Shown here piece by piece: positions 52,528 through 61,622 of a DNA stretch of 64,000 nucleotides. Under the pieces are notes generated by a model. It did no database searches and was not told the origin of the DNA. It saw nothing but the letters and a program-made list of their open reading frames with translations. The translations under genes were made by a program, and so were the position numbers. This stretch comes from Haloterrigena turkmenica DSM 5511 (GTDB lineage Archaea > Halobacteriota > Halobacteria > Halobacteriales > Natrialbaceae). Position 1 is the first letter of the stretch; every line of letters begins with the position of its first letter. The DNA lies in contig NC_013745.1 of assembly GCF_000025325.1 (NCBI RefSeq), forward strand, positions 186,001 through 250,000, written 5' to 3'.

Positions 52528-53117
52528 GTGGACCGACCACGCGACCGGGGATTCGCTTCGGAGACACAAGCGATTCTTCGCTTGATTGGCGTGAAACGCT
52601 CTCACCAAGCAATCTGGCACTGGGTACATCGGCTGGCTGACAGCGTTCCAGACCCGCCGACAGCGAAGCCGTCACGGGTCGCTATCGATAAAACAGCTGT
52701 CAAGATCAACGGCGGCTAGTCTTGGGAGTAACCCACAATAGACCTTGACTCACGGCTAATTCTCGATATCGCAGTGTTCGGACGACGAGGCACTGATCCA
52801 GCCGCTGCGTTCCTGCATAAATTGACCGAGAAACACGATCTCTCCACGGCTGTGTTTCTTGCCGATGGTTACGGCCATCTGTCTGCCCTCTCTCGGTTCT
52901 GGTTGAGCGGTCAGCTCGACTATGTCGATTAAAACCACATCGAAAAGTGGTTTCATACCTTCAAAATGGGTATCGACCACTTCCATAATTCGTGGGTAGG
53001 CAGTCGGACAAACGTCAGACAATAACTTGAACAGCTCTCACACTATTACAACGCACAATGACCAAACCAGTCACTTAATGGATAGATACTAACAGAGGTG
53101 CTGAACTAGACAGTGCC
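52528..53117 (+). pseudogene. IS6-type transposase remnant with right end
   Basis: The plus strand starts with an IS6-type N-terminus (AILRLIGVKRSHQAIWHWVH, AKPSRVAIDKTAVKINGG). A stop follows, and the frame then resumes as SRLILDIAVFGRRGTDPAAA ... FLADGYGHLSALSRFWLSGQ, LDYVD, another stop and HIEKWFHTFKMGIDHFHNSW ... LNG, with several further stops. The right terminal repeat (TGAACTAGACAGTGCC) ends at 53117. It is the same IS as at 10868, in another state of decay. It separates the sugar cluster from the broken kinase and aldolase genes. Confidence 0.85.
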
Positions 53118-53149
53118 CCTACTGAACAGATCTCCTGCATTCGATAGTC

Positions 53150-53300
53150 CGTTTTTACAGAATTGCAGACACTCGTATAACTTATGTGAAATAGCGAGGC
53201 TTCGTTTCAGAGTGTGAACGGCGTACTTGATGACGAGCTCGCGGAACTGCTTCCACCAAAGATGGCCTCACGCTAAACGCTATCAACCGAGGAACCGCTT
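53150..53300 (-). pseudogene. IS5-type transposase C-terminal scrap
   Basis: The minus strand reads HLWWKQFRELVIKYAVHTLK followed by RSLAISHKLY. The QFRELVIKxAV pattern matches the C-terminus of the intact IS5-type transposase at 31459 (GQFRELVLKAAVRNIEQAV). Only this end remains. Confidence 0.4.
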
Positions 53301-53460
53301 CTATAACTGCGAAACTGCAGAAACGGCCTCTCTCACGTGACAATTTTTAGATCATATTCGAACAAAGATTAGATTACATATTCAATCCGGTTGGCGTCCA
53401 ATGTGTCATACTCAGTATGACAACCTACGATTGAGACGATATCTTGAGCTGCAGAGTTAG

Positions 53461-53680
53461 TCATGAATATTTTAATATCATTTTCGAGGGTTTGTTTGTC
53501 TCGATATACCTCCGCTCTAATCCACCAGTCAGCGCCCTCTCGTACATGTTGTGTCTGTCCGAGCGAATAACCTGATTCGGACAGTACTCATACACAGACT
53601 GAACGATGTCCTCAACACCATCAGAGCGACCGTAAGGATAAAGGAACCCTGAGACAGTATCAACCCACTCTTCGAGTTGT
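53461..53680 (-). pseudogene. Hypothetical protein C-terminal fragment
   Basis: The minus-strand frame QLEEWVDTVSGFLYPYGRSD, VEDIVQSVYEYCPNQVIRSD and HNMYERALTGGLERRYIET ends with a TGA at 53461-53463. It is clearly coding-like but not recognised. Its upstream part breaks off exactly where the truncated kinase begins, so about 53680 looks like a recombination joint. Confidence 0.4.
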
Positions 53681-54183
53681 CTTTTGAAGCCCTAAAGGAA
53701 GACGTCGACACGGCGACCGCCTTCGATCTCAACTACCGGAGTAAGCTCTGGTCGCGATCGACGGCGAAGTCAACGTACGAGGTGCTACTTCCGAAGGTCG
53801 ATCTGCTGTTTGCCCCCGAACGCGACGCGCAGTCGATCCTCGACGGGACGGGCGAGGCGATCGCAGACGAACTTCGCACGCGGTTCGACTGCGAGACGGT
53901 CGTCGTAACGCGGGGTGCGGACGGCGCGATCGCGAGCATCGCCGAGGGAAGCGCGAGCCAATCAGCGTTCGACACCGAGACGCTCGATCCGATCGGAACC
54001 GGCGACGCGTTCGTCGGCACGTTCCTCTCGCGGTACGTCCGCGACGCGTCTGTTTCGGAGGCGTTGACGAGGGCGGCGGCAACAGCGGCGTTGAAACGAA
54101 CGATCAAAGGCGGTCTGACGGTGATCACCGAAGACGAAGTCGAGGCAGTCATCGCCGAAGGGGGGTCCGAAATCGACAGGTAA
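53650..54183 (+). pseudogene. kdgK: 2-keto-3-deoxy-sugar kinase, 5'-truncated (PfkB family)
   Basis: Only the C-terminal half of a PfkB kinase remains: TATAFDLNYRSKLWSRSTAK, LLFAPERDAQSILDG, VVVTRGADGAIASIAEG and the signature LDPIGTGDAFVGTFLSRYVR with the catalytic Asp. The N-terminal sugar-binding part is missing, with the break at about 53660-53680. FDLNYRxKLW is typical of KDG kinases of the semi-phosphorylative Entner-Doudoroff pathway. A product without its first half would not be active. It belongs functionally to the galactonate dehydratase cluster upstream. Confidence 0.75.
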
Positions 54184-54217
54184 GTATCTTAGTAGGTACC
54201 GTCCGTCGGTACTCCGT

Positions 54218-54600
54218 ATGAGTCTGCAAGAGATAGAGCAGATCGTGGACAGTGGTGTGATCGGAATTCTTCGAGGCGTCGAACCGGACGCTGCAATCGA
54301 CGTCGCTTCCGCAGTCGCCGACGGCAGTGTCACGGCGCTCGAGGTCACGCGGACACGGAGAACGTCGTGGAAACGATCGACACGCTCTCGAGTCGGTTCG
54401 GCGACGTCTTCGTCGGTGCCGGAACCGTCCTGGACGCGGGAACGGCGCGGGCCGTGCAATTGGCCGGTGCGGAGTTTCTGGTGACGCCGACCGTCGACAC
54501 CGACGTCATCGAGGTCAGCAACCGCTACGGGACGCCCATCGCGACGAAGAGCCGGCTGACTGATCTACCGTTGAAGAAACGGCAGAGAAGGCTGCGCTCG
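54218..54600 (+). pseudogene. eda: KDPG/KDPGal aldolase, frameshifted and truncated
   Basis: The ATG at 54218 starts MSLQEIEQIVDSGVIGILRG, the usual beginning of Eda-type aldolases, and runs to VTALEVT. A shift near 54348 moves the rest to the next frame: ENVVETIDTLSSRFGDVFVG, AGTVLDAGTARAVQLAGAEF and VTPTVDTDVIEVSNRYGTPI. After about 54545 the sequence no longer resembles the family; the Schiff-base Lys strand (KVFPA-like) is absent. The gene is therefore dead, as is the adjoining kinase. Confidence 0.75.
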
Positions 54601-55013
54601 GCGAAGACGGGTCGGGAGACGAGGCGGACGGGGGCCGCACGGACTCGGAAGATGACACACAGTGAACAGCACAAGCGGACGATACGTTCCTGTTTGCCGA
54701 GTCGAACTATAGACCGGACCGAAACGACGAAACAGAAGATCGAGACCGAGACCTTAATAGCAGGCGTACGATTCCAGATTTCCCGTCGCTTGTATCCGAT
54801 ACGAGATCGAATCACGACACGCTGGCCGCATTCGTCCTCGGAGACTGAATCGGACAGCGGTTGCACCTGCCAGTTCGTCAGCGACGACCGTCGAGACGAG
54901 CGCCACGTCAACGGCCGGTGAAAGGCCCTAAGCTGAATCGACGCGCCCTTGCGACGACAACTCACGGGACGGCTGGACGTTCCCAACGCACACGCTCGAG
55001 CGCTCGAATTCGT
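54601..55013. other. Intergenic stretch without supported genes
   Basis: About 400 bp beyond the aldolase break hold only scrambled short frames on both strands. Probably junk left by the deletion that removed the 3' part of the aldolase gene. Confidence 0.3.
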
Positions 55014-56273
55014 CTACAGCCGTTCGAGGGCTGCGATACACTCGAGTAGCGCTCGACCGTTGTGGTATGCCGCCTTGTAGACCGCGCCCTTGCGACCGAC
55101 GGGTTCGAGATCGTCGTTGATGCCGGAGTGCCACTCGCCGTGTTCGCGGTCGATCTGATGGTCGTCGAGGAACTCCCACGTGTCGGCGAAGACGTCGAGA
55201 TACCGGTCGTCGCCGGTACACTCGTAGGTTCGCAAAGCGCTGGTCATACACTCGGCCTGCACCCACCAGGCTTTGACGCGGAAGCTTGCGGGTTCGTCGA
55301 AGCCGCCATAGAAGTAGAACCCGCCGCGCTCCTCGTCGTACCCGTATTCCAGCGAGTAATCCCACAGCGTCTTGAAGAACTCCCGGTACAGGTCCTGTGA
55401 GTGGCCGAGCGTGTCAGCGGCTTCCATTGCGAGCCAGACGGTCTCCAGATCGTGCCCGTACGAGACGACCCGAAACTCCTCGTCGAGCTTCTGCGACCAG
55501 TCGGGATCATACTTGTCCGTACAGAAGCCGCGATTCTTCCGGTAAACCGTGTTAGTGAGAATGGTTAGTAGTTCGTGGAGGCGCTCCCGTCCGCGACTAG
55601 TGTCGAACGCCTCGTAGTAGGTCGTGAACGCCTCCATGAGATGGAGATGCGTATTCATCAGCTTCAGCGTCGGATCGAGGACGCTGTCGCCTGATTCCTT
55701 AGGCGACCAGTCCGGTTCGATGTTTTCGAGGTATGTCTGTCCCTCCGTGATCGGTTCCCAGTCAGGCGTGAAGTACTCGATGTACCCCCCGTGCTCGCCG
55801 TCTTTGGCGTGTTCGTCCATCAAGTCGACTAGCTCGTGGGCGTAGTCGGCTGCCTTGTCGTCCCCGGTCGCGCGGTAGTACTCGGAGAGCGCGTAGAGAC
55901 CGAATGACTGTCCGTACAGGTGTTTGTTTGGTTTGACCGTGGTTCCGTCGCGCCGGACTTCCCACACGAAGCCGCCGTTAGGTTCGTCCCACAGCTCGTC
56001 GACCAGAAATGCGAACCCATGATCGGCGATGTCACGGTACTCGTCGCCATACCCTTCGCGGACGAGCCGCGCTGCCAACCAGACCATGCGCGCCTGTGTG
56101 ACGACCTGTTTGTTGTCGTTGCCGGCGAACTCGCCGTGCTCGTCGTAACTGGTGATGAACCCTCCGTGTTCAACGTCGATGCTGCGGGGGAACCAGAAAT
56201 CGAGGACGTTGTCCGTCAGCGTTTGCTTGAGCGACGAGAGATACTCTTCCTTGAGCGTAGCTATGTCTGCCAT
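55014..56273 (-). CDS. AGE/cellobiose 2-epimerase family sugar epimerase
   Basis: The 419-residue protein has the (alpha/alpha)6-barrel pattern and catalytic histidines of the N-acylglucosamine 2-epimerase superfamily: MNTHLHLMEAFTTYYEAFDT, VSYGHDLETVWLAMEAAD and a C-terminal AAYHNGRALLECIAALERL. The set SYGHD/E and YHNGR resembles cellobiose or mannobiose 2-epimerases and mannose isomerases more than GlcNAc epimerase. It lacks a signal and acts in the cytoplasm. It is divergent from the Gfo/Idh/MocA gene at 56434, sharing a 160-bp promoter region. Confidence 0.85.
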   Translation of the reverse strand: MADIATLKEEYLSSLKQTLTDNVLDFWFPRSIDVEHGGFITSYDEHGEFAGNDNKQVVTQARMVWLAARLVREGYGDEYRDIADHGFAFLVDELWDEPNGGFVWEVRRDGTTVKPNKHLYGQSFGLYALSEYYRATGDDKAADYAHELVDLMDEHAKDGEHGGYIEYFTPDWEPITEGQTYLENIEPDWSPKESGDSVLDPTLKLMNTHLHLMEAFTTYYEAFDTSRGRERLHELLTILTNTVYRKNRGFCTDKYDPDWSQKLDEEFRVVSYGHDLETVWLAMEAADTLGHSQDLYREFFKTLWDYSLEYGYDEERGGFYFYGGFDEPASFRVKAWWVQAECMTSALRTYECTGDDRYLDVFADTWEFLDDHQIDREHGEWHSGINDDLEPVGRKGAVYKAAYHNGRALLECIAALERL

Positions 56274-56433
56274 TGCAGATAGATGATCGCCTACGTAATG
56301 GATAATAATATCGGAACTAGACGGGGCCTCGCTGAAAGCTGGTAGCCGGTCGGGATCGGCTCATCAGGACGAGTGACGTGAACCTGGAGAGAAATGCATT
56401 TACCGCAGGTGATACAACAGAAGAGCGAAGTCT

Positions 56434-57558
56434 ATGAGTGCTTACACAGTCGCAGTTATCGGAACGGGACCCGATCCGGATAACCCGACCGTAGACGGGT
56501 TCGCGATGGGGTATCGACACGCCGAAGCGTTCGAATCCGATGACCGTTGCAAACTCATCGGTTGCGCGGATGTCGTCGAAGAGAACCGTCTCGCGTTCGC
56601 CGACGCGTTCGAACTACCGGCGGAGAACACTTTCGAAGAGTATGAGGAACTGCTCTCAACGCTCGAGCCGGACATCGTGAGCGTTGCGGTTCCACCGGCG
56701 ATACACAGAGAGATCGTCGTAGGATGTGCCAAAAGCGGCGTCGTCGATGCGGTCCATTGCGAGAAGCCAATGGCGAACACGTGGGAAGATGCCCGACAGA
56801 TGGCACAAGAGTGTTGGCGTCACGACGTACAGTTGACGCTGAACCGCCAGCGTCGGTTTGGACGGCCGTTCACCGAGGCCAAACGCCTGCTCGATGACGG
56901 GAAGATCGGCTCGCTCCGACGAATCGAGATTGGATGGGGAGACTTCTTCGACACCGGCGCGCACACGGTTGACCTCGCCGGGATGTTCAACGGCGACCGC
57001 GCCGCCGAGTGGGTCCTCGCAGGACTCGATTACCGCGAGAAGGACGTCCGGTTCGGGGCCCATCAGGAGAATCAGATGTGGGCGCAGTGGCGGTACGAGA
57101 ACGGCGTCTACGGCGTCATCTCGACCGGCGAAGGCAGCGATTTCACCGACGCCGCCATCGTGCTCCGGGGCACGGACGGGACCATCCGTATTGATAAGAC
57201 GGACGGCCCGATGCTCGAGATCGCACGCGGCAGTGACCGCCGATCGATCGACGTAGACGGTGAGACGATGCACGTGACGAACGACGAAGGCGACGGCCGC
57301 TACGGATCGCACTTCCACGATCGGGCGGTCACCGCGGTCGTCGACGGGTTGGAGACCGGAGCGGAACCCGTAATCAGCGCGCGAGTGGGACTGACCACGG
57401 CCGAGATACTGTTCGCTGGCTACGAGTCCGTTCGCCGCCGCGGACGTGTCGACCTCTCGCTCGACGTGGTGGACAATCCGCTGCAGTCGATGGTCGACGT
57501 CGGTGCGCTCTCCCCGTCACCGGCGGCGGCCGACGAGGAGGGGACGCCCGGTCGGTAG
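56434..57558 (+). CDS. Gfo/Idh/MocA family oxidoreductase
   Basis: The 374-residue protein has a Rossmann start (YTVAVIGTGPDPDNPTVDGF), the family's cofactor and substrate motif HCEKPMANTWEDA, and an alpha/beta C-terminal domain (RRIEIGWGDFFDTGAHTVDL with the DxxxH of the active site). These NAD(P)-dependent enzymes oxidise or reduce sugar hydroxyls; the exact sugar is unknown. Its position next to an AGE epimerase and a TIM-barrel isomerase-type gene indicates a shared oligosaccharide pathway. Confidence 0.88.
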   Translation: MSAYTVAVIGTGPDPDNPTVDGFAMGYRHAEAFESDDRCKLIGCADVVEENRLAFADAFELPAENTFEEYEELLSTLEPDIVSVAVPPAIHREIVVGCAKSGVVDAVHCEKPMANTWEDARQMAQECWRHDVQLTLNRQRRFGRPFTEAKRLLDDGKIGSLRRIEIGWGDFFDTGAHTVDLAGMFNGDRAAEWVLAGLDYREKDVRFGAHQENQMWAQWRYENGVYGVISTGEGSDFTDAAIVLRGTDGTIRIDKTDGPMLEIARGSDRRSIDVDGETMHVTNDEGDGRYGSHFHDRAVTAVVDGLETGAEPVISARVGLTTAEILFAGYESVRRRGRVDLSLDVVDNPLQSMVDVGALSPSPAAADEEGTPGR

Positions 57559-57581
57559 TTAGCTCAGTGAATGTACGGTTC

Positions 57582-58196
57582 TCAGTCACTCAGCGCCGTC
57601 GCTACCTTCTCCGCGATCCCGTCCGCAATCGACCGCATTCCAGCGTCACCGGGATGAAGCAGATCCGTGGTTAATCCGGTCGCGTCTGCGACGGTTGGTC
57701 CGTCGATCAGTGACACGTTGTCTGGCGCCCGCTCAGCGGTTCGGTCTCGTTCGGCAGCCGACACCGACCGGAGACGCCGTGGAACGCGACTGGTTCCCAC
57801 GCGTCGAATCGGAGACGACACGCGCGGGGATCAAAGGCGCCCATCGCGACGACATCCGGCTCGAGACGGGCGATGCCGTCGGGCCTCGAGAGTTCCAGCG
57901 TCCGCGGAGTCGAACCGAGTTCGTACGTCTTGTCCCCCCTGAAACTCGCCCCAGAATGGGCGGACAATGGTCTCGGACGCTGCCGAGAGCATCACCGATA
58001 CAGTCGTCTTGTCCGCGGGGACAAACCTGAGTTTGCAACCCGACGGGTGACGGAACCGATCGCGAGCCGCCACGCTGACCTCGGCGGCGACCGACTCGGG
58101 AACGCGGCGAAGCAGACGCCCCTCGTCCGTCCAGCCCGCGATCTCCGTGGCCGCAACGTTGTGAAAGCTAATGGATGGAACCTCGTCGTCGATCAT
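57582..58196 (-). pseudogene. SGNH/GDSL hydrolase, frameshifted with internal deletion
   Basis: From the minus-strand ATG at 58196 the frame reads MIDDEVPSISFHNVAATEIA, ESVAAEVSVAARDRFRHPSG and SVMLSAASETIVRPFWGEFQ. A second frame continues DKTYELGSTPRTLELSRP ... AFDPRACRLRFDAWEPVAFH. A third ends it with SLIDGPTVADATGLTTDLLH and PGDAGMRSIADGI. The catalytic GDSL block between the second and third pieces is deleted, while the DxxH (DLLHP) near the end remains. The gene is non-functional. Confidence 0.65.
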
Positions 58197-58379
58197 ACGA
58201 ATGCGCGTCTCGTTGGCCCGTCGACGAGATAATTCTGGCGGGAGACCCCTGAGTCCGGTGCGGTCCGCATCGTGACTTCGGAGGACGAGGGTTCGCGATA
58301 GCGACACCGGCGAGCACGGAAGGGGCAACTGTTGACTGTTGGTTCACACTTACGGTGCCGGCATCGGTAGGCAACGTGC

Positions 58380-59111
58380 ATGACGTCGTTTGGATTCCAA
58401 CTGTACAGCCTGCACGCAGTCGACGATCAGCTCCCGGCCGTAATCGAACGCGTCGGCGAAACGGGGTTCGAGGGCGTCGAGTTCGCCGGCCTCAGCGACG
58501 CCGACGTCGAGTCGGTGGACGCGGCGCTGGATCGGAGCGGACTGGGTGTCGCGGGCGCCCACATTGGTCTTGACAAGATCGAGGCCAACGCCGATGGCAT
58601 CGCCGAGACGTACCGTGCACTCGGCTGTGAGACCGTCGCCGTCCCGTGGCTCGATCCGGAGCGCTTCGCCTCCGAAACGGCCGTCGAGGAAACGGCCGAG
58701 CGAGTCTCGAACGCCGCCGCAGCGCTGGCGGAGCACGGACTCGAGTTGCACTACCACAACCACGATCAGGAGTTCACCGAACTGGACGGCCGTCCCGCGC
58801 TGGAGTACCTGCTCGAGGCGACCGACGACGTCGGCCTCCAGCTGGATCTCGGGTGGGTCGGCGCGGCGGGGTACGAGCCGTTCTCGTTCCTCGAGGCGCA
58901 CGCGGAACGGATCGACCTCGTGCACCTGAAAGATTACGACGCCGCAGCGGGCGAGACGGTAGAGGTCGGCGAGGGCGATCTGGATGTCGACGCGACTGTG
59001 GAATTGGTCAAGGAGCTGGAAGTCGATTGGCTCGTCTACGAGGCCGAAGACCGACCGGGCTCCTACGGGACGCTCGATCACGCCGCGGACATCGTCGAAG
59101 CGCACTGGTAA
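58380..59111 (+). CDS. Sugar phosphate isomerase/epimerase-type TIM-barrel protein
   Basis: The 243-residue protein fits the xylose-isomerase-like (AP endonuclease 2) family. It has TSFGFQLYSLHAVDDQLPAV at the start, GFEGVEFAGL, LELHYHNHDQEF with the metal-binding His and Glu region, LQLDLGWVGAAG with metal Asp, and VHLKDYD. A C-terminal Glu strand reads WLVYEAED. Such enzymes isomerise or epimerise sugars or inosose-like compounds and often partner Gfo/Idh/MocA oxidoreductases, as here. Confidence 0.85.
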   Translation: MTSFGFQLYSLHAVDDQLPAVIERVGETGFEGVEFAGLSDADVESVDAALDRSGLGVAGAHIGLDKIEANADGIAETYRALGCETVAVPWLDPERFASETAVEETAERVSNAAAALAEHGLELHYHNHDQEFTELDGRPALEYLLEATDDVGLQLDLGWVGAAGYEPFSFLEAHAERIDLVHLKDYDAAAGETVEVGEGDLDVDATVELVKELEVDWLVYEAEDRPGSYGTLDHAADIVEAHW

Positions 59112-59151
59112 CGCCGGACCAGCGACCGACCAAGCGTCAAGTACCTCCCGG

Positions 59152-59394
59152 TCAGCGAGGGATATCTCGGCGGACGCTCATCCAGAACACGGCGCTAACG
59201 ATCGATCCAAAGCCGAGCACGATTACGAGGTTGAGTATCGCGAGCGTGTATGACTCGGTTCCGCGCTCGCCGAACAGGAGGGTGATGGCCGTGAGTACCA
59301 GCATGAACACGAGGAACAGCCAGAGCATCCCCAACTGCGTCTGGTAGTCACGGACGAGCGACCAGAACGATTCCTTCCAGGACATAGTACTCAT
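59152..59394 (-). CDS. Two-helix membrane protein after the transporter operon
   Basis: The 80-residue product has helices GMLWLFLVFMLVLTAITLLF and ILNLVIVLGFGSIVSAVFWM and an N-terminal amphipathic region (WKESFWSLVRDY). No family was recognised. It is about 110 bp downstream of the OppF-type gene on the same strand, so it may be its last co-transcribed gene. Confidence 0.55.
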   Translation of the reverse strand: MSTMSWKESFWSLVRDYQTQLGMLWLFLVFMLVLTAITLLFGERGTESYTLAILNLVIVLGFGSIVSAVFWMSVRRDIPR

Positions 59395-59505
59395 CTGCGT
59401 CCGTCATCCGAATAAGCTTTTTCACCGTGTCGCGGACGTTCGACGGGCGGACGACGGACGCCCGCGAGGTCCGGAGACCGCGACGAAGGAACGGATGGCT
59501 CGAGG

Positions 59506-60552
59506 TTAGTCTGTGAGTTCGGGGCTATCCCAGTACTCGTGGTTCTCGTCTTCGCGGAAGCAGGCGACTGTCTGTTCCCCGTGTCGGTACCCGGGCGGCG
59601 TCTCCTGACGGCAGGCCTCAGTTGCCTTCGGACAACGCGTGTGGAATCGGCAGCCGCTCGGCGGGTCCACCGGATCGGGGACATCGATCTTTCGCATGGG
59701 CAGCTCGCCGGTCTCGCGCAGCGCCAGATCGGGAGTCGCCCAGCGCAGCACGTTTGTGTAGGGGTGCTGGGGATCGTCGATCATGTCCTCGGCGGGTCCG
59801 ATCTCAACGAGTTCGCCGAGATACATTACGCCGATCTTCCCGCCGCCGTGGGCGGAGAAGTACCGCGCGTTCGAGAGGTCGTGGGAGATGAAGATATAGG
59901 ACGTGTCGAACTCGTTCTGCAGATCGAGCATGAGGTCCATCATCTCGACGCGCAAGGACACGTCCAGCGCGCTGATCGCCTCGTCGGCGAGAATAACGTC
60001 GGGATTCATCAGTAGCGCGCGACACAGCGCGACGCGTTGCTGTTCGCCGCCCGACAACTGGTGCGGGTAGCGCTCCGCGAAGTCCGCAGGCGGGTTCATG
60101 CCGACCCGCTCCAACAGCGAGTAGATTCGGCTTCGCTTTTCCGAACGGCTGAGTTCCGGATTGACCTGTCGAAGCGGTTCGGACAGGATCGAGATGATCC
60201 GCCGATTGGGGTTGAGCGAGGCGCCGGGATCCTGGTGGATGATCTGAAGCGATGTCCGAACGTCCTCCCACTCCGTGTCGGTGTCGGCGTCGCCGTCGCG
60301 GATGGCCCAGATGTCTTCGCCACGGTACTTCACCGACCCGCCTGTGGGCCGCTGGAGGCCGATCGCCGTCTTCCCGAGCGTCGTCTTGCCACAGCCGCTC
60401 TCTCCGATGAGCGAGATGACGTCGTTCTCCTCGATGTCAAGCGACACGCCGTCGACCGCGCGGACCGTCTCAGAGTCACCGAAGTTCAGCAGTCTTTCGT
60501 TGGTGAAGTGAACCTTGACGTCTTCGAGCGAGACGAGTGGTTCGGCACTCAT
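59506..60552 (-). CDS. Oligopeptide/oligosaccharide ABC transporter ATP-binding protein (OppF type)
   Basis: The 348-residue ATPase has Walker A GESGCGKTTLGKT, signature LSGGEQQRVALCRA and Walker B DVILADEAISALD. The C-terminal oligopeptide-type extension has the iron-sulfur-like Cys pattern (SGCRFHTRCPKATEACRQE). Its start overlaps the OppD-type stop (ATGA). The operon order binding protein, two permeases, OppD, OppF is that of Dpp/Opp-type importers, which in haloarchaea often carry sugars. Confidence 0.92.
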   Translation of the reverse strand: MSAEPLVSLEDVKVHFTNERLLNFGDSETVRAVDGVSLDIEENDVISLIGESGCGKTTLGKTAIGLQRPTGGSVKYRGEDIWAIRDGDADTDTEWEDVRTSLQIIHQDPGASLNPNRRIISILSEPLRQVNPELSRSEKRSRIYSLLERVGMNPPADFAERYPHQLSGGEQQRVALCRALLMNPDVILADEAISALDVSLRVEMMDLMLDLQNEFDTSYIFISHDLSNARYFSAHGGGKIGVMYLGELVEIGPAEDMIDDPQHPYTNVLRWATPDLALRETGELPMRKIDVPDPVDPPSGCRFHTRCPKATEACRQETPPGYRHGEQTVACFREDENHEYWDSPELTD

Positions 60553-61622
60553 CGGCTCTCACCTCCCGCAGTGCCACCCAGCGAGTCTTCGTAGACGAGT
60601 GGCACCTCATCGTACGACTCCCGCCAGTGATAGCAGGCCGATCCGTGGTCGGGGGCGACATCGTGGTAATCGGGCACGTCCGTCCGACACTCTTCACTCG
60701 CGAGCGGACAGCGCGGATGATACGCGCACCCGGACGGCATGTTGATCGGAGCGGGGCTCTGGCCCTCGATCGGTCGCATTTCCGACAGCGGCGCGTTGAG
60801 GTTTGGAGTTGAATTGAGTAACGCGCGCGTGTAGGGATGGGCCGCGTTCTCGACAATATCGCGCGTTTCGCCGATCTCGATGAGCCTGAAGGCGTACATG
60901 ATGGCCATCCGATCGGCCAGCGCGGCGACGAGCGGCAGATCGTGCGTGATGAACACCATCGTGAGGTTGTACTTCTCTTGTAGATCCGACAGCAGCATCA
61001 GAATGGACCGCTGCATCAGGAGATCGAGCGCCGCCGTCGGCTCGTCCATTACCAGCACGTCGGGTTCGAGGACGAGGCTGAGCGCGATCAGAGCGCGCTG
61101 TTGCATTCCCCCTGAGAGTTCGTGCGGATAGGAGTCGAGAATGCGCTCCGGTTCCAAGTGCAGGTCCTCGAGCAGTTCCTCGGCCCGGTCGATCCCCTCT
61201 GGGACGTCCGCGTCGTGGGCCTTCAGCGTCTCCTCGAAGTGCGTTCGGATGGGCATCGTCGGGTTGAACGAGTTCATCGCCCCTTGGAACACCATCGAGA
61301 TCTCCTCCCAACGGAGCGACCGCAGCTCGTCTTTCTCTAGGTCGAGTACGTCAACCGGTTCGTCGCCGTCCGGACGGTAGGTGATCTTGCCCATCAGGCG
61401 ACCGGGAGACGGGACCGCGTCGAGTAACGACGAGGCGAGCATCGACTTGCCCGAACCGCTCTCCCCGACAACGCCGAGTATCTCACCACGGTCGAGGTCG
61501 ATCGAGACGTGATCGAGGACGTACGATTCGCCGTCATCGTAGGTCACGGCCGCGTCGCGGATCTCGACGATCGGATCGTCGGTACTGTACACCTGGTCTG
61601 CAGTGGTCTGATCGGTTTCCAT
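60549..61622 (-). CDS. Oligopeptide/oligosaccharide ABC transporter ATP-binding protein (OppD type)
   Basis: The 357-residue ATPase has Walker A GESGSGKSMLASS, signature LSGGMQQRALIALS and Walker B DVLVMDEPTAALD. The Opp-type C-terminus carries four Cys (SGCAYHPRCPLASEECRTD). It overlaps both neighbours (TGATG with the permease stop, ATGA with OppF), indicating translational coupling. With OppF it forms the heterodimeric motor of the transporter. Confidence 0.92.
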   Translation of the reverse strand: METDQTTADQVYSTDDPIVEIRDAAVTYDDGESYVLDHVSIDLDRGEILGVVGESGSGKSMLASSLLDAVPSPGRLMGKITYRPDGDEPVDVLDLEKDELRSLRWEEISMVFQGAMNSFNPTMPIRTHFEETLKAHDADVPEGIDRAEELLEDLHLEPERILDSYPHELSGGMQQRALIALSLVLEPDVLVMDEPTAALDLLMQRSILMLLSDLQEKYNLTMVFITHDLPLVAALADRMAIMYAFRLIEIGETRDIVENAAHPYTRALLNSTPNLNAPLSEMRPIEGQSPAPINMPSGCAYHPRCPLASEECRTDVPDYHDVAPDHGSACYHWRESYDEVPLVYEDSLGGTAGGESR

